Shown here: in pieces, positions 43,332 to 50,574 of the stretch
Layout of the letters: every line of letters begins with the position of its first letter
Numbering within the stretch: position 1 is the stretch's first letter
Source: Caulobacteraceae bacterium
Lineage (GTDB): Bacteria; Pseudomonadota; Alphaproteobacteria; Caulobacterales; Caulobacteraceae
Length of the DNA stretch: 55,864 bases
Assembly (NCBI GenBank): GCA_947475465.1
Contig: CANJLK010000019.1
Span: forward strand, 1-55,864
Direction of reading: 5' to 3'
Made by a program: the position numbers and the translations under genes
The notes under the pieces: generated by a model
The model's database searches: none
Told to the model about the DNA's origin: nothing
What the model saw: only the letters and a program-made list of their open reading frames with translations

Positions 43332-43495
43332 AAAGGAGGTGACCCAGTGTCTCATAGCAACGGCCTTAGCGCGGTAGCCGCGACCTGGACCTCCGCTAGT
43401 GGGGTCTGCGCCTAAGCCTCTGGTTTGGCTTTAGGTCGCGTACCGCTCTGCGGTCCGACTATGGAAAGGCCGTCCTGGCGACAGGGCGGCCTTTC
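43332..43495 (+). ncRNA. Structured leader or small RNA containing a 22-codon reading frame
   Basis: The region holds five possible pairings. The SD segment GGAGGT (43335-43340) is complementary to ACCTCC (43389-43394). CGCGG/CCGCG hairpin (43370-43382). CCTAAGCC/GGCTTTAGG (43411-43435, one bulge) includes the small frame's stop codon. ACCGC/GCGGT (43442-43454). A 14-bp stem at 43464-43495 is closed by a GCGA (GNRA) tetraloop. No long U-run follows the last stem. It lies between the patatin gene and the quinoprotein gene, so it may be a cis-acting leader of the latter or a separate small RNA. Confidence 0.5.
43347..43415 (+). CDS. 22-residue small protein or leader peptide with a near-perfect Shine-Dalgarno
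   Basis: GTG at 43347 begins a 22-codon frame (MSHSNGLSAVAATW, then TSASGVCA) ending TAA at 43415. It is preceded by AAAGGAGGTGA, which can pair with almost the whole 3' end of 16S rRNA, four bases before the start. It is the longest SD match I noticed in the window. Codons 15-16 (ACC TCC) are the exact complement of GGAGGT in its own SD, so ribosome position could expose or hide the start. The peptide is small and neutral, with no export signal. A coding role is inferred from the SD. Confidence 0.5.
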   Translation: MSHSNGLSAVAATWTSASGVCA

Positions 43496-43549
43496 GCATT
43501 TCGGCGAACCGGGTCCAGATAGGGCAAAGCGACAATATTCGGGGGGAAC

Positions 43550-45646
43550 ATGCTCAGTCGAAACACCGCTGCGGCGCAGATGGCGTTGTGGCCGCGCATG
43601 GGCCTGAACCTCGCGCTCGCCCTACTGGCCGTCCCAGCCCTGGCGCACGCCGCCGAGGACCCTGGCGCCAGCGCCTATGCGACAGCCTGCGCGGCCTGTC
43701 ATGGCGCGACGCTGGGCGGCGGTTTTGGGCCGCCCCTCGCAGGCCCCGCCTTCCAGGCCAAGTGGGCCGCGGCGCCGGCGGCGCTGCAGGACCGCATCCG
43801 GATGACCATGCCGCCCGCAAAGCCCAACAGCCTGGACGCCGGGACGGTTGCGGCCATCGCGGGCTTCCTGTCGCCGACCGCCTCGGGCACGGGCGCCCCG
43901 CCACGCCCGGTCGCTGCCAATGTGCCCTCCGCCGGCCTTGGCGCCGGCCACGGCGAGCCGAACACAGACGCCTACTACCGGGCGCACGAAGCGCGACTCA
44001 CGGCGCTTGCCGGACGCATGGCGCCGGTCACCGACGCCCTGCTCCAGGCCCCGCGGGACGGGGACTGGCTGACCTGGCGGCGCACCCGCGCCGCGCTGGG
44101 CTTCAGCCCACTGCAGCAGATCGACAAGACCAATGTGAAGCGCCTGACCGTGGCCTGGAGTCTGGCGCTCGGAACCGGCACCAACGCCATCGAGCCGCTG
44201 GTCCATGACGGCGTCATGTTCCTCAACAACAACGGCGTGGCCATGGCGCTCGACGCGGCCAGCGGCGACGTCATCTGGCGCCATGCCCGGATATCGCCCA
44301 CCATCCGGGTGCCGCTCAGCCAACCCCGCAGCATCGCGCTCTACGGGCAAGCGGTCTATGTGCCGACCATCGACGACCACGTCCTGGCCCTGGACGCCCG
44401 TTCAGGCGACCTGATCTGGGACCACGAGATGGTTCCCATCAGCGACCGGCTGGAAACCACCGCCGCGCCCCTGGTGGCCCACGGCAAGGTGATTCAGGGG
44501 ATTTCAGGCTGTCAGGCCGCCGACTTCCCTGGCGGCTGCCTTATCGTGGCGATGGACGCGGCGACCGGCCAGGAGGCCTGGCGCTTCCACACCATCGCCC
44601 GCCCCGGCCAGGCCGGCGGCGACAGCTGGAACGGCGCGCCTGTCGAGCAGCGGTTCGGCGGCTCGGTGTGGACAGCCGGCAGCTATGACCCCGACCTGAA
44701 CCTGGTCTACTTCGGCACCGGCCAGACCTATCATCCGACCACGCTTCTGGCCCCGACGCGGCGGCCGGGCGCGGCGTCGGATGCGCTCTACACCGACACC
44801 ACCATCGCCCTGAACCCCGACACCGGACAGCTGGTCTGGCACTACCAGCACTTCCCGGGCGACGTCTGGGACCTGGACTGGTCCTTCGAACAGTCCCTGG
44901 TCACCCTGCGCACGCCTTCAGGTCCGCAGAAGGCGATCGTGACCTCCGGCAAGCTCGGCATCCTCGACGCCGTCGACGCGAAGACCGGCCGGTATCTCTG
45001 GTCACGGGACCTGGGGGTGCAGAACCTTGTCACAGCCATAGATCCAAAGACCGGCGCCAAGACTTTCGATCCCGGCCTGGTGCCCGCCGTCGGCGAGATG
45101 AAGCTGGTCTGCCCGGGGGCGCTTGGGGGCCGCAACTGGCCGGCCAGCGCCGTCGATCCAGTTCATGGGGTTCTCTTCATGCCCCTCGTCGAGGCCTGCA
45201 TGGAGATCGGCCTGCAGCCCACCGGCGCCTTCCGCATGACCCATCGGACTCCGCCCGACAACGACGGCAAGTTCGGGCGGGTGACAGCGGTCGATCTGAA
45301 CAGCCGGGCCATCCTTTGGACCAACCGCCGCCGCGCGCCCCAGTCCAGCGCCATCCTCGCCACCGGCGGGGGTCTTGTGTTCGAAGGCGCCCGCGACCGC
45401 AGTTTCCGAGCCCTCGACGCGGGCACCGGCAAGACGCTCTGGGCCACGCGGCTGGACGAGACCCCCAACGCCTTTCCAATCACCTTCATGGCCGGAGGCA
45501 CGCAGTATGTGGCGGTGATCACGGGCGGCGGCACGCCCCACGACACGACTTTTCGCAACTTCACCCCGGAAATCGCCGGCTCGACCGGCAACAAGACGCT
45601 GTGGGTGTTCGCCCTGGACGACCGGGCGGACGCCGGGGGCGATTGA
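43550..45646 (+). CDS. Quinohaemoprotein: N-terminal cytochrome c domain plus PQQ-type beta-propeller dehydrogenase
   Basis: A 698-residue periplasmic oxidoreductase. It has a signal peptide to about residue 35 (LALALLAVPALAHAA) and a haem c domain with C47-A-A-C50-H51 and a likely Met ligand in MTMPPAKP. From about residue 165 there is a PQQ-type propeller with repeated tryptophan blades such as DAASGDVIWRHA, DARSGDLIWDHE, NPDTGQLVWHYQHFPGDVWDLD, DAKTGRYLWSRD and DAGTGKTLWATR. The cytochrome precedes the propeller, the order known from polyvinyl-alcohol dehydrogenases; most alcohol quinohaemoproteins carry it at the C-terminus. The adjacent-cysteine ring of PQQ alcohol dehydrogenases is not seen. 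Substrate unknown. Confidence 0.88.
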   Translation: MLSRNTAAAQMALWPRMGLNLALALLAVPALAHAAEDPGASAYATACAACHGATLGGGFGPPLAGPAFQAKWAAAPAALQDRIRMTMPPAKPNSLDAGTVAAIAGFLSPTASGTGAPPRPVAANVPSAGLGAGHGEPNTDAYYRAHEARLTALAGRMAPVTDALLQAPRDGDWLTWRRTRAALGFSPLQQIDKTNVKRLTVAWSLALGTGTNAIEPLVHDGVMFLNNNGVAMALDAASGDVIWRHARISPTIRVPLSQPRSIALYGQAVYVPTIDDHVLALDARSGDLIWDHEMVPISDRLETTAAPLVAHGKVIQGISGCQAADFPGGCLIVAMDAATGQEAWRFHTIARPGQAGGDSWNGAPVEQRFGGSVWTAGSYDPDLNLVYFGTGQTYHPTTLLAPTRRPGAASDALYTDTTIALNPDTGQLVWHYQHFPGDVWDLDWSFEQSLVTLRTPSGPQKAIVTSGKLGILDAVDAKTGRYLWSRDLGVQNLVTAIDPKTGAKTFDPGLVPAVGEMKLVCPGALGGRNWPASAVDPVHGVLFMPLVEACMEIGLQPTGAFRMTHRTPPDNDGKFGRVTAVDLNSRAILWTNRRRAPQSSAILATGGGLVFEGARDRSFRALDAGTGKTLWATRLDETPNAFPITFMAGGTQYVAVITGGGTPHDTTFRNFTPEIAGSTGNKTLWVFALDDRADAGGD

Positions 45647-45652
45647 CAAGGC

Positions 45653-46678
45653 CTATCGGCGAAGGCGCTCGGCCTCTCGCGACGCCGTAGGGTTTAGCGT
45701 CAGGCCCCGCGAGCCCGCGAGCTTGGCCGCGATGTGCTGGGCGACGGTGACGGGGCCATACAGCGGCGGGCGATCCGCGTCGGCGCAGGTCGGAAGGCAG
45801 CTCACGACCGCGTCGGCCGCGCCGTCGTGGAAATAGGCGGCGGAACGGCGGCGGATCGCGCGGCCCTGGGCGTCGATGGAGGGCGCCACCCGGTGCATGG
45901 TCGAGACCCACCGGTCATTGGTCCACCTCGCCAGCATGTCGCCCAGGTTGACCAGCAAGGCGCCGGGCGCCGGGACAACGTCATGCCAGGCGCCCTGCCC
46001 GTCCTGGATCTGCAGGCCAGGGGTCACCGGGTCGGCCCACAGCACCGTGACGATGCCGAAATCGGTATGTCCGCCCATGCCCATCTGGCCGGGCTCGAGC
46101 GCTACTCCCCCGCGCGGAGCCTGATAGTTGTTGAGCCGAAGCACGTCGATCGAGCGCTCCTGAAAGGCAGCGAAGTAGTCTTCCGGCAGGTCGAGGGCGA
46201 CGGCGAAGATGCGGGTCAGGCGCCGCGCCAGGGCTCCGGCATGGCCGAACCAGCCGAGCACCCCGTCCTGGAAATCCGGGGGCCGGACCGGCCAGATGTT
46301 TTCCGGATAGCTCTCGAGAGGCAGGTCGAAGCCGGGGAAATCCGACGCCGCGGCGCCGATGTTGAACGCCTCGAACAGGTCCGCGGGCGTCGCGACGCCC
46401 AGGCTGTAGCTCAGGCGTTCGCTGCCCGGAGAACTGTAGCCCCGATTGACGACGGCCGATGGCGGGCGGCAGGCGAGCTTCTCCTCCAGTGACAGCCCGA
46501 AAAAGCCATCCATGGCCCGGGTCAGCCCTTCGATCGCCGAATAAGGGACGTCATGACCGGTGACCTGCATGAAACCCACGCCGCGCGCCGCCCGATCCAC
46601 CTGTTGGGCGATGGCCCGCCGGACCGCGGCCCTGCCGGTCTCGAAGCCGGCGATGTCGATGATCGGCACTTGGCGCAT
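45653..46678 (-). CDS. Isopenicillin N synthase-like Fe(II)/2-oxoglutarate dioxygenase
   Basis: A 341-residue cytoplasmic oxygenase. It has the N-terminal DIOX_N region (VPIIDIAGFETG, GVGFMQVTGHDVP, FFGLSLEEKLAC), then the iron ligands His-x-Asp in MGGHTDFGIVTVL and His in STMHRVAPS. The 2-oxoglutarate anchor Arg-x-Ser is in RRRSAAYFHDG. Members oxidise small molecules and no substrate can be named here. The tail of its gene is convergent with the quinoprotein gene, six bases between stops. Confidence 0.9.
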   Translation of the reverse strand: MRQVPIIDIAGFETGRAAVRRAIAQQVDRAARGVGFMQVTGHDVPYSAIEGLTRAMDGFFGLSLEEKLACRPPSAVVNRGYSSPGSERLSYSLGVATPADLFEAFNIGAAASDFPGFDLPLESYPENIWPVRPPDFQDGVLGWFGHAGALARRLTRIFAVALDLPEDYFAAFQERSIDVLRLNNYQAPRGGVALEPGQMGMGGHTDFGIVTVLWADPVTPGLQIQDGQGAWHDVVPAPGALLVNLGDMLARWTNDRWVSTMHRVAPSIDAQGRAIRRRSAAYFHDGAADAVVSCLPTCADADRPPLYGPVTVAQHIAAKLAGSRGLTLNPTASREAERLRR

Positions 46679-46702
46679 CTAGGACGCTAGATGCGCAGCC
46701 TT

Positions 46703-46728
46703 CGCGTCAGGGCAGAAGGCCCTGAGCG
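46703..46728. other. Hairpin between the oxygenase and anti-sigma-like genes
   Basis: TCAGGGC (46707-46713) pairs with GCCCTGA (46719-46725), extended by CGC/GCG across a bulge. There is no U-run on either strand, so it is an mRNA structure or weak terminator rather than a clear rho-independent site. The rest of the 120-base gap holds nothing recognised. Confidence 0.35.
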
Positions 46729-46798
46729 CGATGAAGAGTTTCAAGACATTGCCGGACGTGGTCCCGCCGGCGGCCGGGCCTCCCAGCGTCGCGATGCC

Positions 46799-47470
46799 CT
46801 AGTTCCAGTTCTTCGCGCGGGCGGCGCGTTCGGCGGCGGCGTCCAGCGGGGCGCCGTCGATGGTCGCGTCGACCGTAGCCTGGACGGCCGGCGCAAGCGG
46901 GAGCGAGGGTTGCCCCGCCGCTGCGGCCCCTGTCGGGGTGACCCCGGTGACCGTGCGGGCCAGCCAGCTTCCTCCCGCCCGGCAGGCGACGCCGGCGATA
47001 CGGTCGGGCGTGCTTTCGAAGGTCCGGCAAAAGTGGCCGGCCCTGGTCTTGAACGTGAGACCAACTTTGACCGGTCCCGGCTGGCCGCCGAGACCTGAGG
47101 TCAGGGTCTTCTCCAATCGTCCCTGGGCCGTCACCGCGCCGCCTTCGATTCCGAGCGGCCCAGGCTGCGGCCACAGGACGTGCGCACCCAGCGCCCCGGC
47201 GACCAGGCAGGCGGCCATGGCCAGCAAGGGGGCGATTTCGAAACCGCCTTCGGTGCGATCGGACGCCGCCGCGGCGGCCTTTCGCCGCTGTCCGGGCTTG
47301 TCCTTCACCGGCTGAGCGCGGGCCTCGGCGATCTTGGCGGCCAGGCCCCGATGCTTGGCGACCTCTTCGGCCAGCCGTTCGTCCTTGGCCATCTCGGCTT
47401 CGAAATGGGCGCGGTCTTCCGGCGGAAGTTCATTGTCGAGATAGGCCAGGAGCCGTTCGTCAGAGGTCAT
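46799..47470 (-). CDS. Anti-sigma-factor-like single-pass membrane protein
   Basis: A 223-residue protein. The cytoplasmic N-terminus MTSDERLLAYLDNELPPEDRAHFEAEM has the LLAYLDNEL helix typical of anti-sigma factors, without the zinc-binding His-Cys residues. One membrane helix follows (IAPLLAMAACLVAGALGAHVLW), then a periplasmic part with TFKTRAGHFCRTFES and AGVACRAGGSWLAR. No sigma-factor gene is adjacent: upstream on the same strand are a DUF3574 lipoprotein and isovaleryl-CoA dehydrogenase. Its partner must be encoded elsewhere, or the protein has another role. Confidence 0.75.
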   Translation of the reverse strand: MTSDERLLAYLDNELPPEDRAHFEAEMAKDERLAEEVAKHRGLAAKIAEARAQPVKDKPGQRRKAAAAASDRTEGGFEIAPLLAMAACLVAGALGAHVLWPQPGPLGIEGGAVTAQGRLEKTLTSGLGGQPGPVKVGLTFKTRAGHFCRTFESTPDRIAGVACRAGGSWLARTVTGVTPTGAAAAGQPSLPLAPAVQATVDATIDGAPLDAAAERAARAKNWN

Positions 47471-47521
47471 GGCGCAATGTCCTCCAGTTCGGCGGCCAAC
47501 GCCATCCGCCCCAGAACCGCG

Positions 47522-47926
47522 CTAAAGCGCCGCGCAGGCGGGATCGCCGATCCTGGCGGTCGAATCGAGCTGGAAGCGGGTCCTGTAGGCGCCGCGGACC
47601 GCCTCGATCTGGCTGGCCGGATCGCGGTCGCCTGGCATGGCGATCAGTACGACCTTCGCGGCGTCATGCAGCCGGCGATTTTCCTTGCCATGCCACTGCG
47701 GACCGCCGTCGAGCACGGTGAGGCCCTGCGGGAACCTGGGCGCGATCTCGTCGGCGATGAACTTGCGGAAGGCCGCGTCGGTGACGGCCGGGCGGCCGGC
47801 GAGGTCGCGGCTGAAGTAGAGTTCGGCCGTGCGCAGGCGCGATTGGCCGGCCGGACAGCTTGCCGTCTGGACCGTGGCGCAGCCGCCCAGCGCCACCACC
47901 ATCGCCATGGCGGCCAGCGCCCTCAT
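47522..47926 (-). CDS. DUF3574 lipoprotein
   Basis: A 134-residue protein with a lipoprotein signal: [20 protein letters not shown], lipobox LGGC with Cys16. The mature part matches DUF3574 (AELYFSRDLAGRPAVTDAAFRKFI, PRFPQGLTVLDGGPQWHG, RRLHDAAKVVLIAM). Function is unknown and the protein should sit in the outer or inner membrane leaflet. Its ATG shares a base with the isovaleryl-CoA dehydrogenase stop (TGATG), so it is translationally coupled to that gene; the anti-sigma-like gene follows 51 bases downstream. Confidence 0.82.
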   Translation of the reverse strand: MRALAAMAMVVALGGCATVQTASCPAGQSRLRTAELYFSRDLAGRPAVTDAAFRKFIADEIAPRFPQGLTVLDGGPQWHGKENRRLHDAAKVVLIAMPGDRDPASQIEAVRGAYRTRFQLDSTARIGDPACAAL

Positions 47927-49089
47927 CAGCCGATCAGCTCGCGGCCGATCAGGAACCGGCGGATTTCATTGGTGCCCGCGCCGATGTCATAGAGCTTGGC
48001 GTCGCGCACCAGGCGCTCCACGGGATATTCCTTGGTGTAGCCCGCGCCGCCCAGGGCCTGGACGGCCTCCAACGACACCTTCACCGCGTTCTCGCTGGCC
48101 ATCAGGATCGCCCCCGCCGCATCGAACCTTGTGGTCTTGCCCGCGTCGCAAGCCTTGGCCACCGCATAGACGTAAGCCCGCGCCGAATTCAGCGCCACAT
48201 ACATATCCGCGATCTTGCCCTGCATGAGCTGGAAGGAGCCGATGGCCTTGCCGAATTGCTTGCGCTCGCGGACGTAGGGCAGAACGACGTCGAGGCAGGC
48301 CTGCATGATCCCCAGAGGACCGGCCGACAGGACTGCCCGCTCATAGTCGAGCCCGCTCATCAGCACGCCGACCCCGCCGTTGAACGGGCCCATGACGTTT
48401 TCCTCCGGGACCTCGCAGTCCTCGAACACCAGTTCGGCGGTATCGGAGCCTCGCATTCCCATCTTCTCGAGTTTCTTGGAGACCGAGAAGCCCTTGAAGT
48501 CCTTCTCGATGAGGAAGGCGGTGATGCCCTTCCCCGCGGCGTCCGGGTCGGTCTTGGCGTAGACCACCAGGGTGTCTGCGTGCGGTGCGTTGGTGATCCA
48601 GAACTTGGTCCCGTTGAGCACGTAGCGGTCGCCCTTTTTTCGGGCTGTCAGACGCATGGAGACCACGTCCGAGCCGGACCCCGCCTCGCTCATCGCCAGG
48701 GATCCGACGTGCTCGCCGGAGATCAGGCCCGGCAGGTAGCGGCGCTTCTGCTCCTCGCTGCCCCAGCGGCGGATCTGATTGACGCACAGGTTGGAGTGGG
48801 CGCCGTAGGACAGCCCGATCGAAGCCGAGGCGCGGCTCACCTCCTCCATGGCCACCACATGCTCCAGATAGCCGAGACCCAGACCTCCGTGGCTCTCCTC
48901 GACGGTGATTCCGTGCAGGCCGAGCGCGCCCATTTGCGGCCAGAGCTCGCGCGGGAAGCTGTTCGTCTCGTCGATCTGGGCGGCGATCGGCGCGATCTTG
49001 TCGGCGGCGAAGCGCTGGGTTGTTTCGCGGATAGCGTCGGCGGTTTCGCCGAGGCCGAATTCCATGCTGGGCAGTTGCTGAAGGCTCAT
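47926..49089 (-). CDS. ivd: Isovaleryl-CoA dehydrogenase
   Basis: A 387-residue acyl-CoA dehydrogenase that oxidises isovaleryl-CoA in leucine catabolism and passes electrons to electron-transfer flavoprotein. It has [32 protein letters not shown], the catalytic-base region [21 protein letters not shown] (glutamate in the YERAVL segment, as in known isovaleryl-CoA dehydrogenases), and the C-terminal [16 protein letters not shown]. The YERAVL-type glutamate distinguishes it from short-chain acyl-CoA dehydrogenases, whose base is near the C-terminus. ATG at 49089. Confidence 0.94.
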   Translation of the reverse strand: MSLQQLPSMEFGLGETADAIRETTQRFAADKIAPIAAQIDETNSFPRELWPQMGALGLHGITVEESHGGLGLGYLEHVVAMEEVSRASASIGLSYGAHSNLCVNQIRRWGSEEQKRRYLPGLISGEHVGSLAMSEAGSGSDVVSMRLTARKKGDRYVLNGTKFWITNAPHADTLVVYAKTDPDAAGKGITAFLIEKDFKGFSVSKKLEKMGMRGSDTAELVFEDCEVPEENVMGPFNGGVGVLMSGLDYERAVLSAGPLGIMQACLDVVLPYVRERKQFGKAIGSFQLMQGKIADMYVALNSARAYVYAVAKACDAGKTTRFDAAGAILMASENAVKVSLEAVQALGGAGYTKEYPVERLVRDAKLYDIGAGTNEIRRFLIGRELIG

Positions 49090-49152
49090 GCGGCGCGATC
49101 TAGCACGGGTGGGCGGGCGTCGCGAACCCCTGCCGTGGCGCTCAGCCTAGCC

Positions 49153-50487
49153 TCAGGGACGATGGCGAGCGGCATGCTCGGATGCCGAACCCAGCCGCTC
49201 CAGCAGCAGGAAGGCGGCGACGACGAAGAAGCCCACGCCCGCGATGCCCGCCAGCCAGCCGACGACCCGGGGGTCCAGCCACATGGCGGGGGTCACCGGG
49301 CGCGCGTTGGTGGCCCAGAAGACGCCGCCGCCGAAGAAGGCCAGCCCCAGAACGGCCGAGACCAATAGCGTCAGCAGCCCGCGCCTCGGCGCCTGGGGCA
49401 GCGGCTGGACCGCGGGTGCGACAAACTCAGGGTCTGGATCGGCTTCAGTCTCGCCGAAACCGGCGTCCGCCTCGGGCAACCGGCTGAGGAAGGCAAGATC
49501 ATCTTCCGGATCGTTGGCCGAGGGCTGCGCATCGAACAGGTCCGGGCCCGCCAGCTCGTCGTCGCTGGACGTGATGAATTCGTCCACGCCGACCAGGACG
49601 TCGTCGTCGCCATCTTCACGCTCGGCGGGAGCCTCGAGCCGGAACGGCGCCGGCTCATCCGCCGCAGCCTCCGGTTGGGCGCCGAGCGACGGGTTGAGGT
49701 CGATCGGCGGCGCGAAATCGGCCTGGGGGTGCGGTTCGGCCGGGATATGCTCGGGATGGACGGCCGGCGCGACGGCCGGGGTGTCGTCGGTTTCCGGGAA
49801 GATGGTCTGCAGACGCGCCGTGATCGCTTCGGCGGCGGCGAGCGCTGGGCTGGCCGCCTCGTCTTCTGGCGGGGCAAAGATCTCGGCGGGCGCATCCTCG
49901 CGGGTCACGACGATCTGGTCGCCGTCCAGCGACGCCGTCACGACCGCCGGCGGCTCCCGCGGCACGAGCTCCTGCGCGTCATTGTCCAGCAGGGCCTTGA
50001 GCACCTGGGAGGGCGCCGCGACCCAGGCCCCATCGAGCGGGGTCAGAAACAGGGTCTTTTCAACGGCCCGGCGGCGCACCAGGGCGTCCACGACGATCAC
50101 ACCGCCGCCCACCTCGGCCTTGCGCCAAAGCTCCAGGGCGCAGGCTGCCTGGATCAGGTTGCCCTCGTTGAGACGCCTCAGCACGTCCGAACGCTGGAAC
50201 CTGTCGAGGCCGATGCTGAAGACGAAGGAAGCCAGCGCGTCGAACTGATTCTGGGTGAGCGGGCTATAGACGCTTTCGTTCAGACCGTGGGCCACGCCGA
50301 TCAGGTCGTAGAGCAGCAGGGCCTCGGCGTCGTCCGGCGACACCTGCGCGCCCTCGCGCGCGGTCAGCGTATGGCCATGGCCGATCGTCCAGCGCCCATC
50401 GGGGAGCACCGCGGCCTTGGGGCGGTAGCCCTCGAACCGCTTGATCAGATCGATCGCGGCTCGGGACACGCGGTAGCGAGGCTGCAT
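49153..50487 (-). CDS. spmX: Muramidase-domain polarity protein SpmX
   Basis: SpmX marks the new stalked pole in Caulobacter and recruits and activates the kinase DivJ. The 444-residue product has the full SpmX layout. An N-terminal GH24 muramidase domain (about 1-150) begins MQPRYRVSRAAIDLIKRFEG, with Glu19, Asp30 and TIGHGH. A long acidic, proline-rich intermediate region (about 195-365) follows, then two C-terminal transmembrane helices (LLTLLVSAVLGLAFFGGG and VGWLAGIAGVGFFVVAAF). The ATG at 50487 is preferred over an upstream in-frame start at 50514. A sigma-54-like promoter lies upstream. Confidence 0.94.
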   Translation of the reverse strand: MQPRYRVSRAAIDLIKRFEGYRPKAAVLPDGRWTIGHGHTLTAREGAQVSPDDAEALLLYDLIGVAHGLNESVYSPLTQNQFDALASFVFSIGLDRFQRSDVLRRLNEGNLIQAACALELWRKAEVGGGVIVVDALVRRRAVEKTLFLTPLDGAWVAAPSQVLKALLDNDAQELVPREPPAVVTASLDGDQIVVTREDAPAEIFAPPEDEAASPALAAAEAITARLQTIFPETDDTPAVAPAVHPEHIPAEPHPQADFAPPIDLNPSLGAQPEAAADEPAPFRLEAPAEREDGDDDVLVGVDEFITSSDDELAGPDLFDAQPSANDPEDDLAFLSRLPEADAGFGETEADPDPEFVAPAVQPLPQAPRRGLLTLLVSAVLGLAFFGGGVFWATNARPVTPAMWLDPRVVGWLAGIAGVGFFVVAAFLLLERLGSASEHAARHRP

Positions 50488-50537
50488 TACCCTCTGTCCC
50501 AGATTGACACACACGCGCGGACACGTTCGCTCCGACG

Positions 50538-50553
50538 CGCAAGACCCGGACCG
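50538..50553 (-). promoter_or_regulatory. Candidate sigma-54 promoter of spmX
   Basis: On the minus strand the sequence CGGTCCGGGTCTTGCG has GG and TTGC at the -24/-12 spacing of sigma-54 promoters (consensus TGGCAC-N5-TTGC). It ends about 50 bases before the spmX ATG. In C. crescentus spmX is activated by TacA, a sigma-54 activator. Three consensus bases of the -24 element (T, C and A) do not match. Confidence 0.45.
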
Positions 50554-50574
50554 TTAGGCTTATGGGGCAAGTGT

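Noticed and set aside
43332..43495. A permuted tmRNA
   Set aside because: The reading frame does not end in a degradation-tag-like sequence such as the alanine-ending tags, and no tRNA-like acceptor domain is present.
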